A DNA stretch of 64,000 bases from Affinundibacterium fentianense (GCF_018139545.1 NZ_JAGSPJ010000004.1:186001-250000), one strand, 5' to 3'. Numbered from the stretch's first letter, positions 37,438-47,333 are shown. Numbers and translations: made by a program. Notes: generated from the letters alone by a model not told the origin.

Positions 37438-39138
37438 ATGCGATACATCAGACCCGCCTCCGAGGCAGTAAATTGCATTCTACAATCCTTCAATGCATTT
37501 GATCGAAGGATCGCCAACGCACCAGATCAAGCACTCAATTGCACCGACGATTTCAGAAATAGTCGATGGAGCGAAAGTATAGTGGTCAAAGCGCCCATCC
37601 AATCTTACACAGGCGTATTCAGAGAATCAAAGTCCGCTGAAGCGGAGGCTTCGAATTTCTCTGAATCGGTTGGAATCAAAGGTAGCTACGGGATTTTCTC
37701 GGCCTCGGTTCAATATAACTCTTCGACGAAAATCACGCGTTCTTCCACTTCATTTAACTCTAGTACTCACTGCCAGATATGCCGAGGGACGGTGCATCTC
37801 AAGACCAGCACAGACATTCTTGGTTATCTTGATGAAAATTTAGTCCAGTCGCTGCAAAGTATTAGGAGCTTAGTCGATGCCGAAGCGTTCACTAAAAAGT
37901 ATGGCACTCATGTCGTAACGGCGGTGAGTCTTGGTGGCCTATTTGGAATCACTACTAGCATTGAAACCGGAAGCTATACCAAATTGAGTAAGGTATCAGC
38001 CGAAGTCAGTGCAAAATACGGTGGCGCCTTAGGATCAGTTGAGCTAACTGCCAAAGTAGCGAGTGAAATTTCTCGTGAAACGAGCTATGGATCGGTGCTG
38101 CAATTTACAAGAGCGATTGGTGGAGATCCGATCAAGGCACAGGGCATTGATTTGAGAAATCCAGAAACGTTAAAAGCCTGGGCGGCCTCATGTAACGAGG
38201 ACGCGATTTTTGCGGTTCATGACACAAAAGAATATTGGGCTTTGATTGAGAAGACTGAAGCAAGCGTGCTTTTGCGAACCTACCTCAATCTCGTCATTAC
38301 CGCACAAAGCATCAAGAATCCGACGATTTTCTCAGCCATCGCACCGACCCAGCCTTTTGTGGAAAATCGTGCTACCGCCACGGTCAATGAAGATTACAAA
38401 ATTATTTCTGGTGGCGCTAACGTGAAGATAGGGACATCTAGCTTTCTCTGTGGATCTTATCCGCAATATGATGACAACAAAAGAATCAATGGATGGATCG
38501 CCGTCTCGCATGATATTGCAACGCCAAGTTCACAGGACGATACCATCACCGCTTATGCATTAGCCTTTTACGATCCATACGATCTCTTTGAAGTGAGAAT
38601 GACCGAAGTCACGGTAGGAAATCAAGGCATTGGCATGTCCAAAGTTGAGGCCACGCTCGACCCTGGATACTGCTTAACCGGCGGCGGATGTTCTTTCTTC
38701 TGTAAAGGGAATTTGAAATATATCATCAGCAGTTATCCTGAAGGATCATCATGGCGGATCGCTATGTCGGATTACGATCGTGCATCCGAGAACGCGGAAG
38801 TGACGGCCTACGCCCTTGGATTAGCCCCTTCGTCAAAATTGAGATCCGAAGTGAGCATTACAAAAAATGTGACCAAGCAGACCTCATCAACTGCACTCTC
38901 CCATGGCAATATGAACGTAAGTTTAAGTGAAGGTCTACGTATTGCCGGAGGCGGAGTCAGTCTGACCGCGTGGAATGCTGGACATGGAAACTTGGTGCAG
39001 CAATGTTACCCGGGAATGAACAACCAGTGGTTTGAATACAATTCGGACTTGAATGGTTCCTACTCGCCCGTTGTCGCCACCGCCTATGGCATCAACCTCA
39101 CCGTTGAATGTCAAAATCTGAGCTTATTGAAGGCCTAG
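37438..39138 (+). CDS. MACPF (perforin-like) protein with triple C-terminal repeat
   Basis: 566 aa. The MACPF signature is at 155-167 (YGTHVVTAVSLGG), after a predicted helix bundle and before Ser/Thr-rich beta strands that could become membrane hairpins. From residue 320 three repeats with a period of 90 follow: SGGANVK...GWIAVSHD...TAYAL (322-374), TGGGCSFFC...SSWRIAMSDYD...TAYAL (412-460) and AGGGVSLT...QWFEYNSD...ATAYG (502-550), a probable beta-rich binding module. MACPF proteins form pores or membrane assemblies. There is no signal peptide or lipobox, so export, if any, would need another route or cell lysis. A sigma54 promoter drives it. AGGAC lies 10 nt before the ATG. Confidence 0.85.
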   Translation: MRYIRPASEAVNCILQSFNAFDRRIANAPDQALNCTDDFRNSRWSESIVVKAPIQSYTGVFRESKSAEAEASNFSESVGIKGSYGIFSASVQYNSSTKITRSSTSFNSSTHCQICRGTVHLKTSTDILGYLDENLVQSLQSIRSLVDAEAFTKKYGTHVVTAVSLGGLFGITTSIETGSYTKLSKVSAEVSAKYGGALGSVELTAKVASEISRETSYGSVLQFTRAIGGDPIKAQGIDLRNPETLKAWAASCNEDAIFAVHDTKEYWALIEKTEASVLLRTYLNLVITAQSIKNPTIFSAIAPTQPFVENRATATVNEDYKIISGGANVKIGTSSFLCGSYPQYDDNKRINGWIAVSHDIATPSSQDDTITAYALAFYDPYDLFEVRMTEVTVGNQGIGMSKVEATLDPGYCLTGGGCSFFCKGNLKYIISSYPEGSSWRIAMSDYDRASENAEVTAYALGLAPSSKLRSEVSITKNVTKQTSSTALSHGNMNVSLSEGLRIAGGGVSLTAWNAGHGNLVQQCYPGMNNQWFEYNSDLNGSYSPVVATAYGINLTVECQNLSLLKA

Positions 39139-39195
39139 TCAATCAGTTCGGACGAATGACCTAAGATTCGCAAGGAAACATGCAAGACCAAACAG

Positions 39196-39226
39196 GATCA
39201 GCCGCTTAAGGTACGCGAGGCTGATC
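39196..39226 (+). terminator. Hairpin after the MACPF gene
   Basis: GATCAGCC / GGCTGATC, 8-bp perfect stem with a 15-nt loop, 57 bp after the stop. No T run follows; it is a possible transcript end. Confidence 0.4.
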
Positions 39227-39430
39227 AGTTCGACGACTTATCAAGGCACGACTGACGGTAATGTTCTCACTTCTCGGCTCACAACAACGCAATCATGTGC
39301 TACGCTTTGTTGCAAAATAATCTTCTCTAAAAAAGAAATTTTTATCTAAACTAGAATTGAATCGCTACACAGAGAAGCAATCGAATGTTGTGTTTTTTTT
39401 TGTGTATATTTTCTCAAAGGAGACTTAGTA

Positions 39431-39949
39431 ATGAAAAAAATCATAGGGAGTTCATTGTTCCTTATCCTCGTCTCAGGCACAGCATTGGCCGGCGAGGCAA
39501 ACATAAATTGGAGCAAATTCAACAATTGGGAAAGAGTCGTTCAAGGTCGACTCAATGATGATAGTTTCAACGATCGTGCACTAATCGAACGTTCGCGCGA
39601 GACGGTAACAAAGGAATTTACGTATATCTTCTCCCGACTGACCAATGACTTGCCAGACGGTGTCAAGCTAGAGATTGACGTCTTAGACTTAGCATTAAAG
39701 AACAATTCAGATTCCAGTACAGAATTGTATTGGCCACGATTCAATTTTACGTACAACTTGAAAAATGCAAAAGGTGAGATACTTGCCTCAGGTAGTGAAC
39801 AGTTAAAAGATATGGTCATGCGAGGGAATGTCATGTTCCAGACTGTCTATCCAGCTGAAGCAAGAATGATTCAAGATTGGCTCAAGTCACAACAAGTCGC
39901 AGGCAATTTTCCTACCAAGCAAGAAAGGATGATTGTTAGCAGTAACTAA
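39431..39949 (+). CDS. DUF3016-like periplasmic protein
   Basis: 172 aa. A signal peptide (MKKIIGSSLFLILVSGTALA) is followed by INWSKFNNW, LNDDSFNDRALIERSRETVTKEF and LPDGVKLEIDVLDLAL, in the style of the DUF3016 family of small periplasmic proteins. AAGGAG lies before the ATG. It is separated from the MACPF gene by 292 bp and a hairpin, so it need not be in the sigma54 unit. Function unknown. Confidence 0.65.
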   Translation: MKKIIGSSLFLILVSGTALAGEANINWSKFNNWERVVQGRLNDDSFNDRALIERSRETVTKEFTYIFSRLTNDLPDGVKLEIDVLDLALKNNSDSSTELYWPRFNFTYNLKNAKGEILASGSEQLKDMVMRGNVMFQTVYPAEARMIQDWLKSQQVAGNFPTKQERMIVSSN

Positions 39950-39964
39950 CAACACAAGCTTGGT

Positions 39965-39994
39965 CTACTAATTCAACCGCTGTTGGATTAGTAG
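39965..39994 (+). terminator. Hairpin after the DUF3016-like gene
   Basis: CTACTAATTCAAC / GTTGGATTAGTAG, a 13-bp stem with one mismatch and a 4-nt loop, 15 bp after the stop codon. No T run follows. Confidence 0.5.
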
Positions 39995-40842
39995 ATCAAA
40001 TAAGCACCTAGCCAGCCAATCGGGCGCATCTCTCAAAGAGTGAAAGCGGTAGCGGTGCAAGGTGTCAAGGAAGACGCCATCTCAATTCACTGATGGAGCA
40101 TTTCAACTCCTCATCACGTCGAGCATTCTACGTTTGAAGAAATATGCTGAGTATTTGTTCGAGCCCTAGCTAGCAACTTCTTAAGACACCGCAATCTCGG
40201 TATTCAACGACCAAGCTTGTCGACTTGTACATGAGGCTGATACTCATCGATAGCAGAAGCTACTCCACCACCGCCGAATTGAAATAAATACCCTATGGAT
40301 TCTCGGTTCCCACAGACGATTTGAAGTGGTTCAGGTCTTTCACTCAAGCCCTTGTCATGGCACAGCGCCCGACTATCTAGGGCAATTCTACTTAATTGCG
40401 CCGCCGTGTACCGCACACCACAAAAGAATAATCTCCGAGCGAACTAGGAATCACGATTCGACTTCACCAGCAGGTGCCGCGCCTTTTCTGAGCAATAATC
40501 CGCGCACCCCATCAATACTAATTTGACTCAAAAATTGTGATGGATGTCTAATACTGTCTCGACATTGGTCGCTCAATTCGCACAAGTTCGCTCAGCGATT
40601 AAACGTCGATTACATAACGCAAAATCTAAAGCCTGCTGATGTTGCTGCCAATAGGCAGTCGCAACGGTATCGTCTTCAGCTCATGAGATGTCGGGCTTCT
40701 TATTCCTCAAATAAAAATAATAAAATAGCTAGATTAAATAATTCTATCGATTTATCATATCTGCAATTAGAGCATCACACGCGCGCATCGTTTCGCTCAG
40801 TAAAAACAGTCAGCCAACACCAATTTCAACGCACCAAGCCTC
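39995..40842. other. Gene-poor region
   Basis: 848 bp without a convincing gene. Short frames on both strands (around 40204-40526 and from 40683) lack start context and family resemblance. No repeat matching the RAYT relics is seen. It may hold decayed genes beyond recognition. Confidence 0.45.
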
Positions 40843-41562
40843 ATGACATTCACCAACTTCGCGACCTGTCTTTTCCTATCGCTTGCCATTTTTACCGCCA
40901 ACGCACAAGACGACAACAAAGAAAACAATCCCAATCGCGTGGAAGTATCATCACAAAAAGGACTCGAACTCAAATCCTACGCACAAATGCAAAAAGGTTT
41001 GAAAGCCTATGCCGAATACAAAGCACTTGCGCCAAACTCGGAACTATTTTTTATCTTGATTCCCAAGTCAAAGAACCTTGGGCTCGATGGGATCACAATG
41101 CGGCTGGCGAGCGATGAAAGTTCTATCGCTATTCCAATTGATACTAAGGGCAAATTTCAATTGCAGGACATCACGCTTCAACGTGACGACGAATACGATC
41201 TGATCTTAAATAAGCCCAAAGGCCAATTTTATTTTAAGCCCTATGTAAAGAGTGAGAACTTAGCAGACAACGTCAAACGCCTAGGAGACCTACGACTTGA
41301 ATGTCAAGTACGATGGGCAGTGGAAAAACAAGATGTATCGATCATCTTTCTTACGCATGTCAAGCTATTCGCATCGGGTAATCCATGCACTTCACGCGCG
41401 GTCAAAGTCTATTACTTCGCACCGCCGGGCGTCAAAAAAGTCGTATTAACGACACCCCAATCAACGATAGAAAAGAAGATTGACTCTGATGGGCAATACT
41501 ACCTACCGATTTGGGATAGCAGCATCACCGACGATGCTTTAGTTCAATATGAAATGGAGTAG
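40843..41562 (+). CDS. Hypothetical exported protein
   Basis: 239 aa. A signal peptide (MTFTNFATCLFLSLAIFTANA) precedes a mature chain of strand-forming segments: LAPNSELFFILIPKSK, IPIDTKGKFQLQDITL, FYFKPYVKSENLADNVKRLGDLRLECQV. Two cysteines in the second half (LRLECQVRW, SGNPCTSRAV) could form a disulfide. No family is recognised. It stands alone, flanked by gene-poor DNA and a RAYT relic. Confidence 0.7.
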   Translation: MTFTNFATCLFLSLAIFTANAQDDNKENNPNRVEVSSQKGLELKSYAQMQKGLKAYAEYKALAPNSELFFILIPKSKNLGLDGITMRLASDESSIAIPIDTKGKFQLQDITLQRDDEYDLILNKPKGQFYFKPYVKSENLADNVKRLGDLRLECQVRWAVEKQDVSIIFLTHVKLFASGNPCTSRAVKVYYFAPPGVKKVVLTTPQSTIEKKIDSDGQYYLPIWDSSITDDALVQYEME

Positions 41563-41622
41563 TCCTACGTACGTCTAAAGCATTCACAGTCGCTATCTGC
41601 AACAAGGTAGGAAGTATGGAAA

Positions 41623-41805
41623 TGGAGTCAAACCTAAAATTCGACATTCGGTAGGCGATCAACTCCCACTATCTCTCTGTTTTACATCCCGACTAACTGT
41701 CAAGTCCCTGAACAGAAAACGGTCGTCTGCTCGCTCCGTTGTTTTCACTCAACAGTTGCTCGTCGTTATCCACCAGACAATAGCCTGCCAGCACCAATCC
41801 AGACC
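41623..41805 (-). repeat. RAYT-element relic
   Basis: Two blocks match the intact RAYT element at 50242-51196 with decay: 41623-41703 matches its left end and transposase C-terminus, and 41752-41805 matches the HUH region. The middle is deleted. Same orientation as the intact copy. Confidence 0.6.
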
Positions 41806-41920
41806 ACACCTACCACAGCATTCTAAATCTGTCTGTTTATTGCGATATTTCACATTTCTTAAGAGGTTATAGGTTTAAGATAGAACACATCCATTAGGCG
41901 AATACTCAGTCTGGACATGT

Positions 41921-43375
41921 ATGAACCAACAAATGCTCTCGCTGGCGAATTTCACAGAAGATAATCTGCGTGCCATACTGCAAGCATTGCCCGCGCTGAT
42001 CTGGCTGAAAGATCCCGACGGTGTTTATCTGGCCTGTAACGAGCGCTTTGAACAATTCTTTGGCGCCTTGGAAAAAGACATCATCGGTCGCACCGACTAT
42101 GATTTTGTCAGTAAAGAATTGGCCGATTCTTTCCGCGCCAACGATCTATTAGCCATGCAAAAAAGCGGCCTGAACATCAACGAAGAATGGATTAACTTTG
42201 CCAGTGACGGACACCGCGAACTAGTCGAAACCAGTAAAACACCTTTACACAATGCCGACGGCAAACTGATCGGTATCTTAGGTATTTCACACGACATCAC
42301 CAAACGCAAACAACTAGAAAAATACGAACAATTTCGTAGCTCTACCTTAGAATTACTAGCGAAAAATATCCCCTTACCCAGCGTGTTAGAAGCCATCGTG
42401 CGCGGAGTTGAGCTACTACATACCAACTTTATGTGTAGCATTTTATTGCTGGATAAAGAAGGCAAACATCTGGTCGATGGCGTTGCCCCTAGCTTGCCTA
42501 GTTTTTACAACCAAGCCATCAATGGCGTTGAGATCGGTATGGGCGTTGGCTCATGTGGAACGGCTGCATTTTTGGGCCAGCGTGTGGTGGTGGACGATAT
42601 CGCCAGCCATCCCTATTGGGCGCCGTATGCCGAGCTCGCAGCGCGAGCGGGCTTAGGCTCCTGTTGGTCGCAACCGATACTTTCGTCTGAGTTACAAGTA
42701 TTGGGAACCTTCGCCATCTACCACCGAGAAAAAAATGCACTCGCTGATTTGGATGTCTACATCATCGAACAATCGGCGCAGCTCGCTAGCATCGCCATCG
42801 AACGTAAGCGGATAGAATTGAAGATGCAGCATATGGCCTTCCATGATGCGCTCACTGGTCTACCGAATCGTAGCCTGCTTGACGATAGACTAGAACAGAC
42901 CAAGGCCATTTGCAGACGGCATCATCATTTTGCCGCGGTGTTGTTCATCGATCTCGACAATTTCAAACCACTCAATGATGAACATGGTCACATCGCGGGT
43001 GATATCCTGCTGCGAGAAGTCGCCCAACGGATTAGCCTCTGCGTACGCGAAGTCGATACCGTCGCGCGTTTCGGTGGTGATGAATTTGTGGTAATCCTCA
43101 GCGATCTAGAAAGTGAGCTGGCGCCAGCGGAACAGCTCGCTTGCAATATCGCTGAAAAGATACGCGCATCCCTATCCGCCCCCTATCAAATCAACATTGC
43201 GAATACCCACAGCAAGACCAGCGTTCAACACCACTGCACCGCCAGCATCGGTGTCGTCCTCCTACGTCACTTACACAACAATGACATCGACATTATCAAA
43301 TTTGCTGATCAAGCGATGTACCAAGCCAAAGCCACAGGCCGCAATCGAATCTGCTTTTTGGACAGCAAACCCTAA
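41921..43375 (+). CDS. PAS-GAF-GGDEF diguanylate cyclase
   Basis: 484 aa. A PAS domain (about 12-130, with ALIWLKDPDGVYLACNERFE and GILGISHDITKRK), a GAF domain (about 140-290, GSCGTAAFLGQRVVVDDI) and a GGDEF domain (about 305-480). The active site is ARFGGDEF and the inhibitory I-site is RxxD (REVD). There are no membrane segments, so it senses cytoplasmic signals and makes c-di-GMP. The nucleotide bias here is more GC-rich than in its left neighbours. Confidence 0.92.
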   Translation: MNQQMLSLANFTEDNLRAILQALPALIWLKDPDGVYLACNERFEQFFGALEKDIIGRTDYDFVSKELADSFRANDLLAMQKSGLNINEEWINFASDGHRELVETSKTPLHNADGKLIGILGISHDITKRKQLEKYEQFRSSTLELLAKNIPLPSVLEAIVRGVELLHTNFMCSILLLDKEGKHLVDGVAPSLPSFYNQAINGVEIGMGVGSCGTAAFLGQRVVVDDIASHPYWAPYAELAARAGLGSCWSQPILSSELQVLGTFAIYHREKNALADLDVYIIEQSAQLASIAIERKRIELKMQHMAFHDALTGLPNRSLLDDRLEQTKAICRRHHHFAAVLFIDLDNFKPLNDEHGHIAGDILLREVAQRISLCVREVDTVARFGGDEFVVILSDLESELAPAEQLACNIAEKIRASLSAPYQINIANTHSKTSVQHHCTASIGVVLLRHLHNNDIDIIKFADQAMYQAKATGRNRICFLDSKP

Positions 43376-43553
43376 ATTTTAGGTCAGCGCTATATCAGCA
43401 AGCGCAATCCGTAGAAACTTGGTCAGCGCATTCTTCCTTCGATTTATCGACGAATAAATGTTGGATCATAGTGGATGGATGTGGCATGTTAGGCTAGGCC
43501 CTCTGTGCGCACCGAGTCTCACTGGCGAAGACTTAGTATCACCTTCACTTTAG

Positions 43554-44663
43554 TTGCTGACAAGTCTGTACAAATACGTAAGAATAGAATTTTTCTTCTT
43601 CGTCTTCACTGTGATTCTTTCCCGCACCGCACGTATTGTAAGCGCCGCCTGGCTATTGTTCTGGGGGCTATTGGTCGTCACGGCGGTGCAAGATTTTGTC
43701 CGTGATGGCGGGACTGCTATTTGGCAACCCGTGCTATGGGAATTATCGTCGGGAGTGTCGGCTACTTTCTTGACGCTGCTGCAATTGCACTTAACGCGCC
43801 GGTATGATCATCTGCTAGCGACCCCATGGCGTTGGTTTCAACGCCAATTGATTTGGATACCATTTAACTCTCTGGCATTTGTTCCGATGGCATTTAGTAT
43901 CCGCCATGGAGTGTATGCGCTGATGGGAGAGACGTATACGCATCAAGCTTGGCCGCAGCTCTTCTTATATGAGTCGATCAAGATCTCGCTGTTCTTCGCT
44001 ATCTTTATCGTCTCGCGCTTTGGCGTATTGTCGTTTCAAAAAATGCTGGACGAACGGGCACGTGCCGAACAAACCAAGCATTTATTGAATCAGGCACAGC
44101 TGTTTCGACTCACTCAACAGATGCAGCCACATTTTCTGTTCAATGCGCTCAACACCATCTCCTCGCTCATGCAAACGGATGTAGCACGTGCCGATGCTGT
44201 TTTGCAGCAGTTAGCAGATATGTTACGGGCTAGTCTTGATTTGAGTGAGCAGTATGAAATTACGCTCGCGAGTGAGCTGCGACTGGCGCGGGCTTATGCG
44301 ACCCTAATGACTGAACGCTTTGTCGATCGCGTAGAAATCGATTGGGACATCGATGATGCAAGCTTAGCGTGTAAAGTGCCGGTGATGAGCTTGCAACCCT
44401 TGATTGAAAATGTGTTTAAGCACACGGTGGAGACGCGTCGTCACATGACCCACATCAAGGTGAGTGCCGCGTTATTCGAAGGCCAATTAGTGCTCAGGGT
44501 GGAGGACGATAGCGGCAGTTTGGGGCCAAGCGGAAACGGCATTGGCATCGTGAATTTGCGGGCACGGCTTGAAGCTCTGCATCTCGATCAAGCTAGCTTT
44601 AAGCTAGTGCAATTGTCACCAGCGGGTGTACGAGCCGAAGTGAGTTTGCCATGCGTGTATTGA
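43554..44663 (+). CDS. LytS/YehU-type sensor histidine kinase
   Basis: 369 aa from a TTG. About four hydrophobic segments form the N-terminal sensor, followed by the His_kinase motif QMQPHFLFNALNTISSL (phospho-His in the HFLFNALN block) and an ATPase domain with LQPLIENVFKH and GNGIGIVNLRARL. No good ribosome-binding site is visible, so the start is uncertain; a GTG 19 codons later is an alternative. The stop overlaps the response-regulator gene by 13 bp, which indicates translational coupling. Confidence 0.88.
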   Translation: MLTSLYKYVRIEFFFFVFTVILSRTARIVSAAWLLFWGLLVVTAVQDFVRDGGTAIWQPVLWELSSGVSATFLTLLQLHLTRRYDHLLATPWRWFQRQLIWIPFNSLAFVPMAFSIRHGVYALMGETYTHQAWPQLFLYESIKISLFFAIFIVSRFGVLSFQKMLDERARAEQTKHLLNQAQLFRLTQQMQPHFLFNALNTISSLMQTDVARADAVLQQLADMLRASLDLSEQYEITLASELRLARAYATLMTERFVDRVEIDWDIDDASLACKVPVMSLQPLIENVFKHTVETRRHMTHIKVSAALFEGQLVLRVEDDSGSLGPSGNGIGIVNLRARLEALHLDQASFKLVQLSPAGVRAEVSLPCVY

Positions 44664-45391
44664 TCGTAGACGACGAAAGACCTGCCCGTGACAAGCTGCG
44701 CCGCTTGCTGGCGCAGGAGACCGACATCCTGAGTATCAGCGAGGCACGCGACGGGATCGAGGCACTTGAGCGCATCGCCGCAGAAACACCTGATGTCGTG
44801 TTTCTGGATATTCAAATGCCAGAAGTGAGCGGCATCGAACTAGCGGCGTCATTACCCACACCTGCACCACTGATCGTCTTTGTCACCGCCTACGATCAGT
44901 ACGCCATTCGGGCTTTTGATACGAATGCGATTGACTATCTGCTGAAGCCCTACGACCAGACGCGTCTACTTCGAGCGCTAGAGCGTGTGCGCGAACGCAT
45001 GTTGGCACAGAGAGCAACTTCAGCAACCACTGCAAACACAGCAACAAGTTCAAGCCCGGCGTCAGGTCTGCCAGTGCGCCAGCTTTTGGTGAGTGAACGC
45101 GGCAAGACTAGAGTAGTCAAAGTCGAGCAAATTCAATGGATAGAAACCGCCGACAATTATGTGGTCTTGCACACACTAGATGCCCAATTCCTTCTTCGCC
45201 AAACCTTGACCGGGTTGCTGGAGCAGTTAGGCGAGGCGTTCGTCCGCTGCCATCGGCGTGCGGCGGTAAAAACTGATTGTATCGAAACCGTCATCACGCT
45301 TGAAAAAGGCGATTGCGAACTCGTCTTACGTGGCGGCGCACGGGTTTCATGTAGCCGCCAGTTTCGCACTTCGGTGATAGAAAAACTATAA
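44651..45391 (+). CDS. LytTR-family response regulator
   Basis: 246 aa. The receiver domain (1-120) has the acidic pocket DDE (residues 7-9), the phospho-Asp in VVFLDIQMP, a Thr (VTAYDQYA) and the Lys in LLKPYD. A Ser/Thr/Ala linker leads to a LytTR DNA-binding domain (RGKTRVVKVEQIQWIETADNYVVLHT). It is the partner of the overlapping LytS-like kinase. LytTR systems often control envelope and cell-surface genes; the acyltransferase downstream is a plausible target. Confidence 0.93.
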   Translation: MRVLIVDDERPARDKLRRLLAQETDILSISEARDGIEALERIAAETPDVVFLDIQMPEVSGIELAASLPTPAPLIVFVTAYDQYAIRAFDTNAIDYLLKPYDQTRLLRALERVRERMLAQRATSATTANTATSSSPASGLPVRQLLVSERGKTRVVKVEQIQWIETADNYVVLHTLDAQFLLRQTLTGLLEQLGEAFVRCHRRAAVKTDCIETVITLEKGDCELVLRGGARVSCSRQFRTSVIEKL

Positions 45392-45520
45392 ACTCGGTAC
45401 CGAGTAAATACGCTAATAATCCAGCTCGCCCCAGCCGCAATCCAATTCGCCCCATCTCGCTGGCGCCTCGATTTATTCTCAATTAGTCTGCATCCTGTTA
45501 TCACTATCAGGTCACACATC

Positions 45521-46717
45521 ATGCTCACAAATCACCATGACGACAGCCGCCAGTTCTTTCTTGACTGGGTACGCATTTTCGCTTTTTTTGTTCTTATTTT
45601 TTATCACGTGGGAATGTATTACGTCACTTGGGATTGGCACGTCAAGAGTGTCCACGCTAGCAATGCGATTGAACCATTGATGAAGCTTTCTTCGCCATGG
45701 CGGCTCGGCTTATTGTTCTTGGTGTCGGGTGTCGCATCGAGCTGGATGCTGAATAAGCTCAGCATCGGTCGTTTTATCCGGCAACGGAGTGCGCGACTCT
45801 TGATCCCGCTGATTTTTGGCATGCTGGTCGTCACGCCGCCTCAAGCCTTTATTGAGGCAGTCGAACAAGCTGGGTATCAGGGAAATTACTTCGATTTTAT
45901 GAAGCTGTATCTTCAGGCTTATCACGGCTTTTGCGATAAGGATGGTTGTCTCGATCTTCCAACCTGGAATCATCTCTGGTTTGTGCCTTATCTATGGATT
46001 TACTCCTTATTATTGGCTGGAATCTCGCTCGGCCTTGGCAAGCATTTTGAGTCACTCGGCAACTTCTTAGCGAAACATCTAAACGGTTGGAAGTTATTTG
46101 TGCTACCAGCACTCCTACTTGGTCTAATCCGTATTTTGTTGGCGAATCGGTTTCCGACGACGCACGACTTAGTCAATGATTGGTTTAATCACGCCAATTC
46201 ATTTAGCCTGTTTTTGCTCGGCGCTTTGTTGGCACGTCAAACTGAATTCTGGCAAGGCTTTAATACCGCGCGTTGGACTTTGCTAGGCACGGCACTCGCT
46301 TGCTGGGCGTTGGTGCTGATCTTCGATGCCTGGCCTGACGACAGATGGCCAGCCACGCCATTTCCTGTTTGGAGCAAGCTGTATCATTTAATTTATTCAC
46401 TATGCCAGTGGAGCGCGATTGGTGCGGCATGTGGCTTCGCGCACAAGCATCTTCAATTTGATAGCCCCAAACGACGCTATCTGACCCAAGCTGTTTTTCC
46501 GCTATATATTTTGCATCAGACTTTTATCGTGGTATTCGCCTATGTGCTCAAACCAGCTTCACTAGCACCAGGGATTGAAGCGATAGTGTTGATCGTATTA
46601 ACGATTACGAGCAGCTTTGCGGTATTTGAAATCGTGCGCAGAATACCAGCACTACAACCCATGTTTGGCTTGCGTGCGGATAAGGTCTTGGCACTGCAAT
46701 CGACTGCACCTCATTAA
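45521..46717 (+). CDS. Acyltransferase 3-type integral membrane protein (OpgC-like)
   Basis: 398 aa with about ten hydrophobic segments. The N-terminus RQFFLDWVRIFAFFVLIFYHVGMYY is the acyltransferase_3 signature with the catalytic His in FYHVG, and LFLVSGVASSW plus HLWFVPYLW follow. The layout resembles the glucan succinyltransferase OpgC/MdoC group. It likely transfers acyl groups to exported glycans. It starts 130 bp after the response regulator on the same strand and may be in the same operon. Confidence 0.87.
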   Translation: MLTNHHDDSRQFFLDWVRIFAFFVLIFYHVGMYYVTWDWHVKSVHASNAIEPLMKLSSPWRLGLLFLVSGVASSWMLNKLSIGRFIRQRSARLLIPLIFGMLVVTPPQAFIEAVEQAGYQGNYFDFMKLYLQAYHGFCDKDGCLDLPTWNHLWFVPYLWIYSLLLAGISLGLGKHFESLGNFLAKHLNGWKLFVLPALLLGLIRILLANRFPTTHDLVNDWFNHANSFSLFLLGALLARQTEFWQGFNTARWTLLGTALACWALVLIFDAWPDDRWPATPFPVWSKLYHLIYSLCQWSAIGAACGFAHKHLQFDSPKRRYLTQAVFPLYILHQTFIVVFAYVLKPASLAPGIEAIVLIVLTITSSFAVFEIVRRIPALQPMFGLRADKVLALQSTAPH

Positions 46718-46747
46718 TAAAGAGCAAATCCGCGATGTCGGATAGAT

Positions 46748-46784
46748 AGGCTCCAACATCCACACATTGGGTATTGGAGCCTTT
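46748..46784 (+). terminator. Probable intrinsic terminator after the acyltransferase gene
   Basis: AGGCTCCAA / TTGGAGCCT, 9-bp perfect stem with a 17-nt loop, followed by TTT. It lies 31 bp after the stop codon. Confidence 0.6.
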
Positions 46785-46802
46785 AATATTGGAGCCCCTA
46801 AT

Positions 46803-46852
46803 GCTTCTCATCCCATCAGACACCGTTGCTCGGCTTGTTTCAACCAACAGGC
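46803..46852 (-). repeat. RAYT transposase relic (HUH-adjacent segment)
   Basis: About 50 bp match the transposase segment around 50890-50940; on the minus strand it reads VETSRATVSDGM, compared with IETNRASLSDGM in the intact copy. Only this fragment remains. Confidence 0.6.
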
Positions 46853-47217
46853 GAATAAGTTGAATATTTCAGCTATGTGGGCTAATATATTAACGGTATA
46901 CTTAATTTATGTGCGCATTCCGCTGCTTGAATTTCCTAGGATTGTTGGTAAAAGCAAATAAGATGAGTGAATGTCTATGGTTCCGTTTGCTCTGATCTAA
47001 AAGTGAATAGTGCGAAGTGAAAAGTGCGATCGCGATAGCAAAGACAATATGCGCTCTGGTTTCAGCCTATGGTTGACATGATTTGGCATGTGGTGGGCTA
47101 AGTGCGTGAGCTTAAGCCCTTTGATAGCGTAACCTAATAAGCCTCCAGTTTTACCGGCATTGGTTCAACTGTTACGAACTATTTAGTGAAATTTGTATGT
47201 AATGTTTTTAAATGTAG

Positions 47218-47317
47218 GGCTTACGCAAAATTGCGCTAGCTAGGCGTGTCGCCGAAGACAGTACATTTGTACGGCGAGGCGACAACAACGACGCTAACGT
47301 CTGTTTTGCTGAAGTAC
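47218..47317. repeat. Imperfect 100-bp palindromic element
   Basis: The left arm (CTTACGCAAAA...GTGTCGCC) and the right arm (GGCGACA...TTTTGCTGAAG) pair over most of their length around the centre GTACATTTGTAC, forming a long cruciform. It ends 17 bp before the DapA-family gene. ACTTACGCAAAA occurs again at 48322, just after that gene. It has the look of a small non-autonomous element. Confidence 0.6.
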
Positions 47318-47333
47318 TAAAATAATAGGGAAT

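Noticed and set aside
40683..41117. 144-codon frame overlapping the exported protein at 40843
   Set aside because: The overlapping frame with a signal peptide is the better gene; this one is Arg/Gln-rich, as expected for an antisense-like shadow frame.
46767..46961. 64-codon plus-strand frame in the acyltransferase-DapA gap
   Set aside because: It covers the terminator hairpin and the RAYT relic read on the wrong strand.
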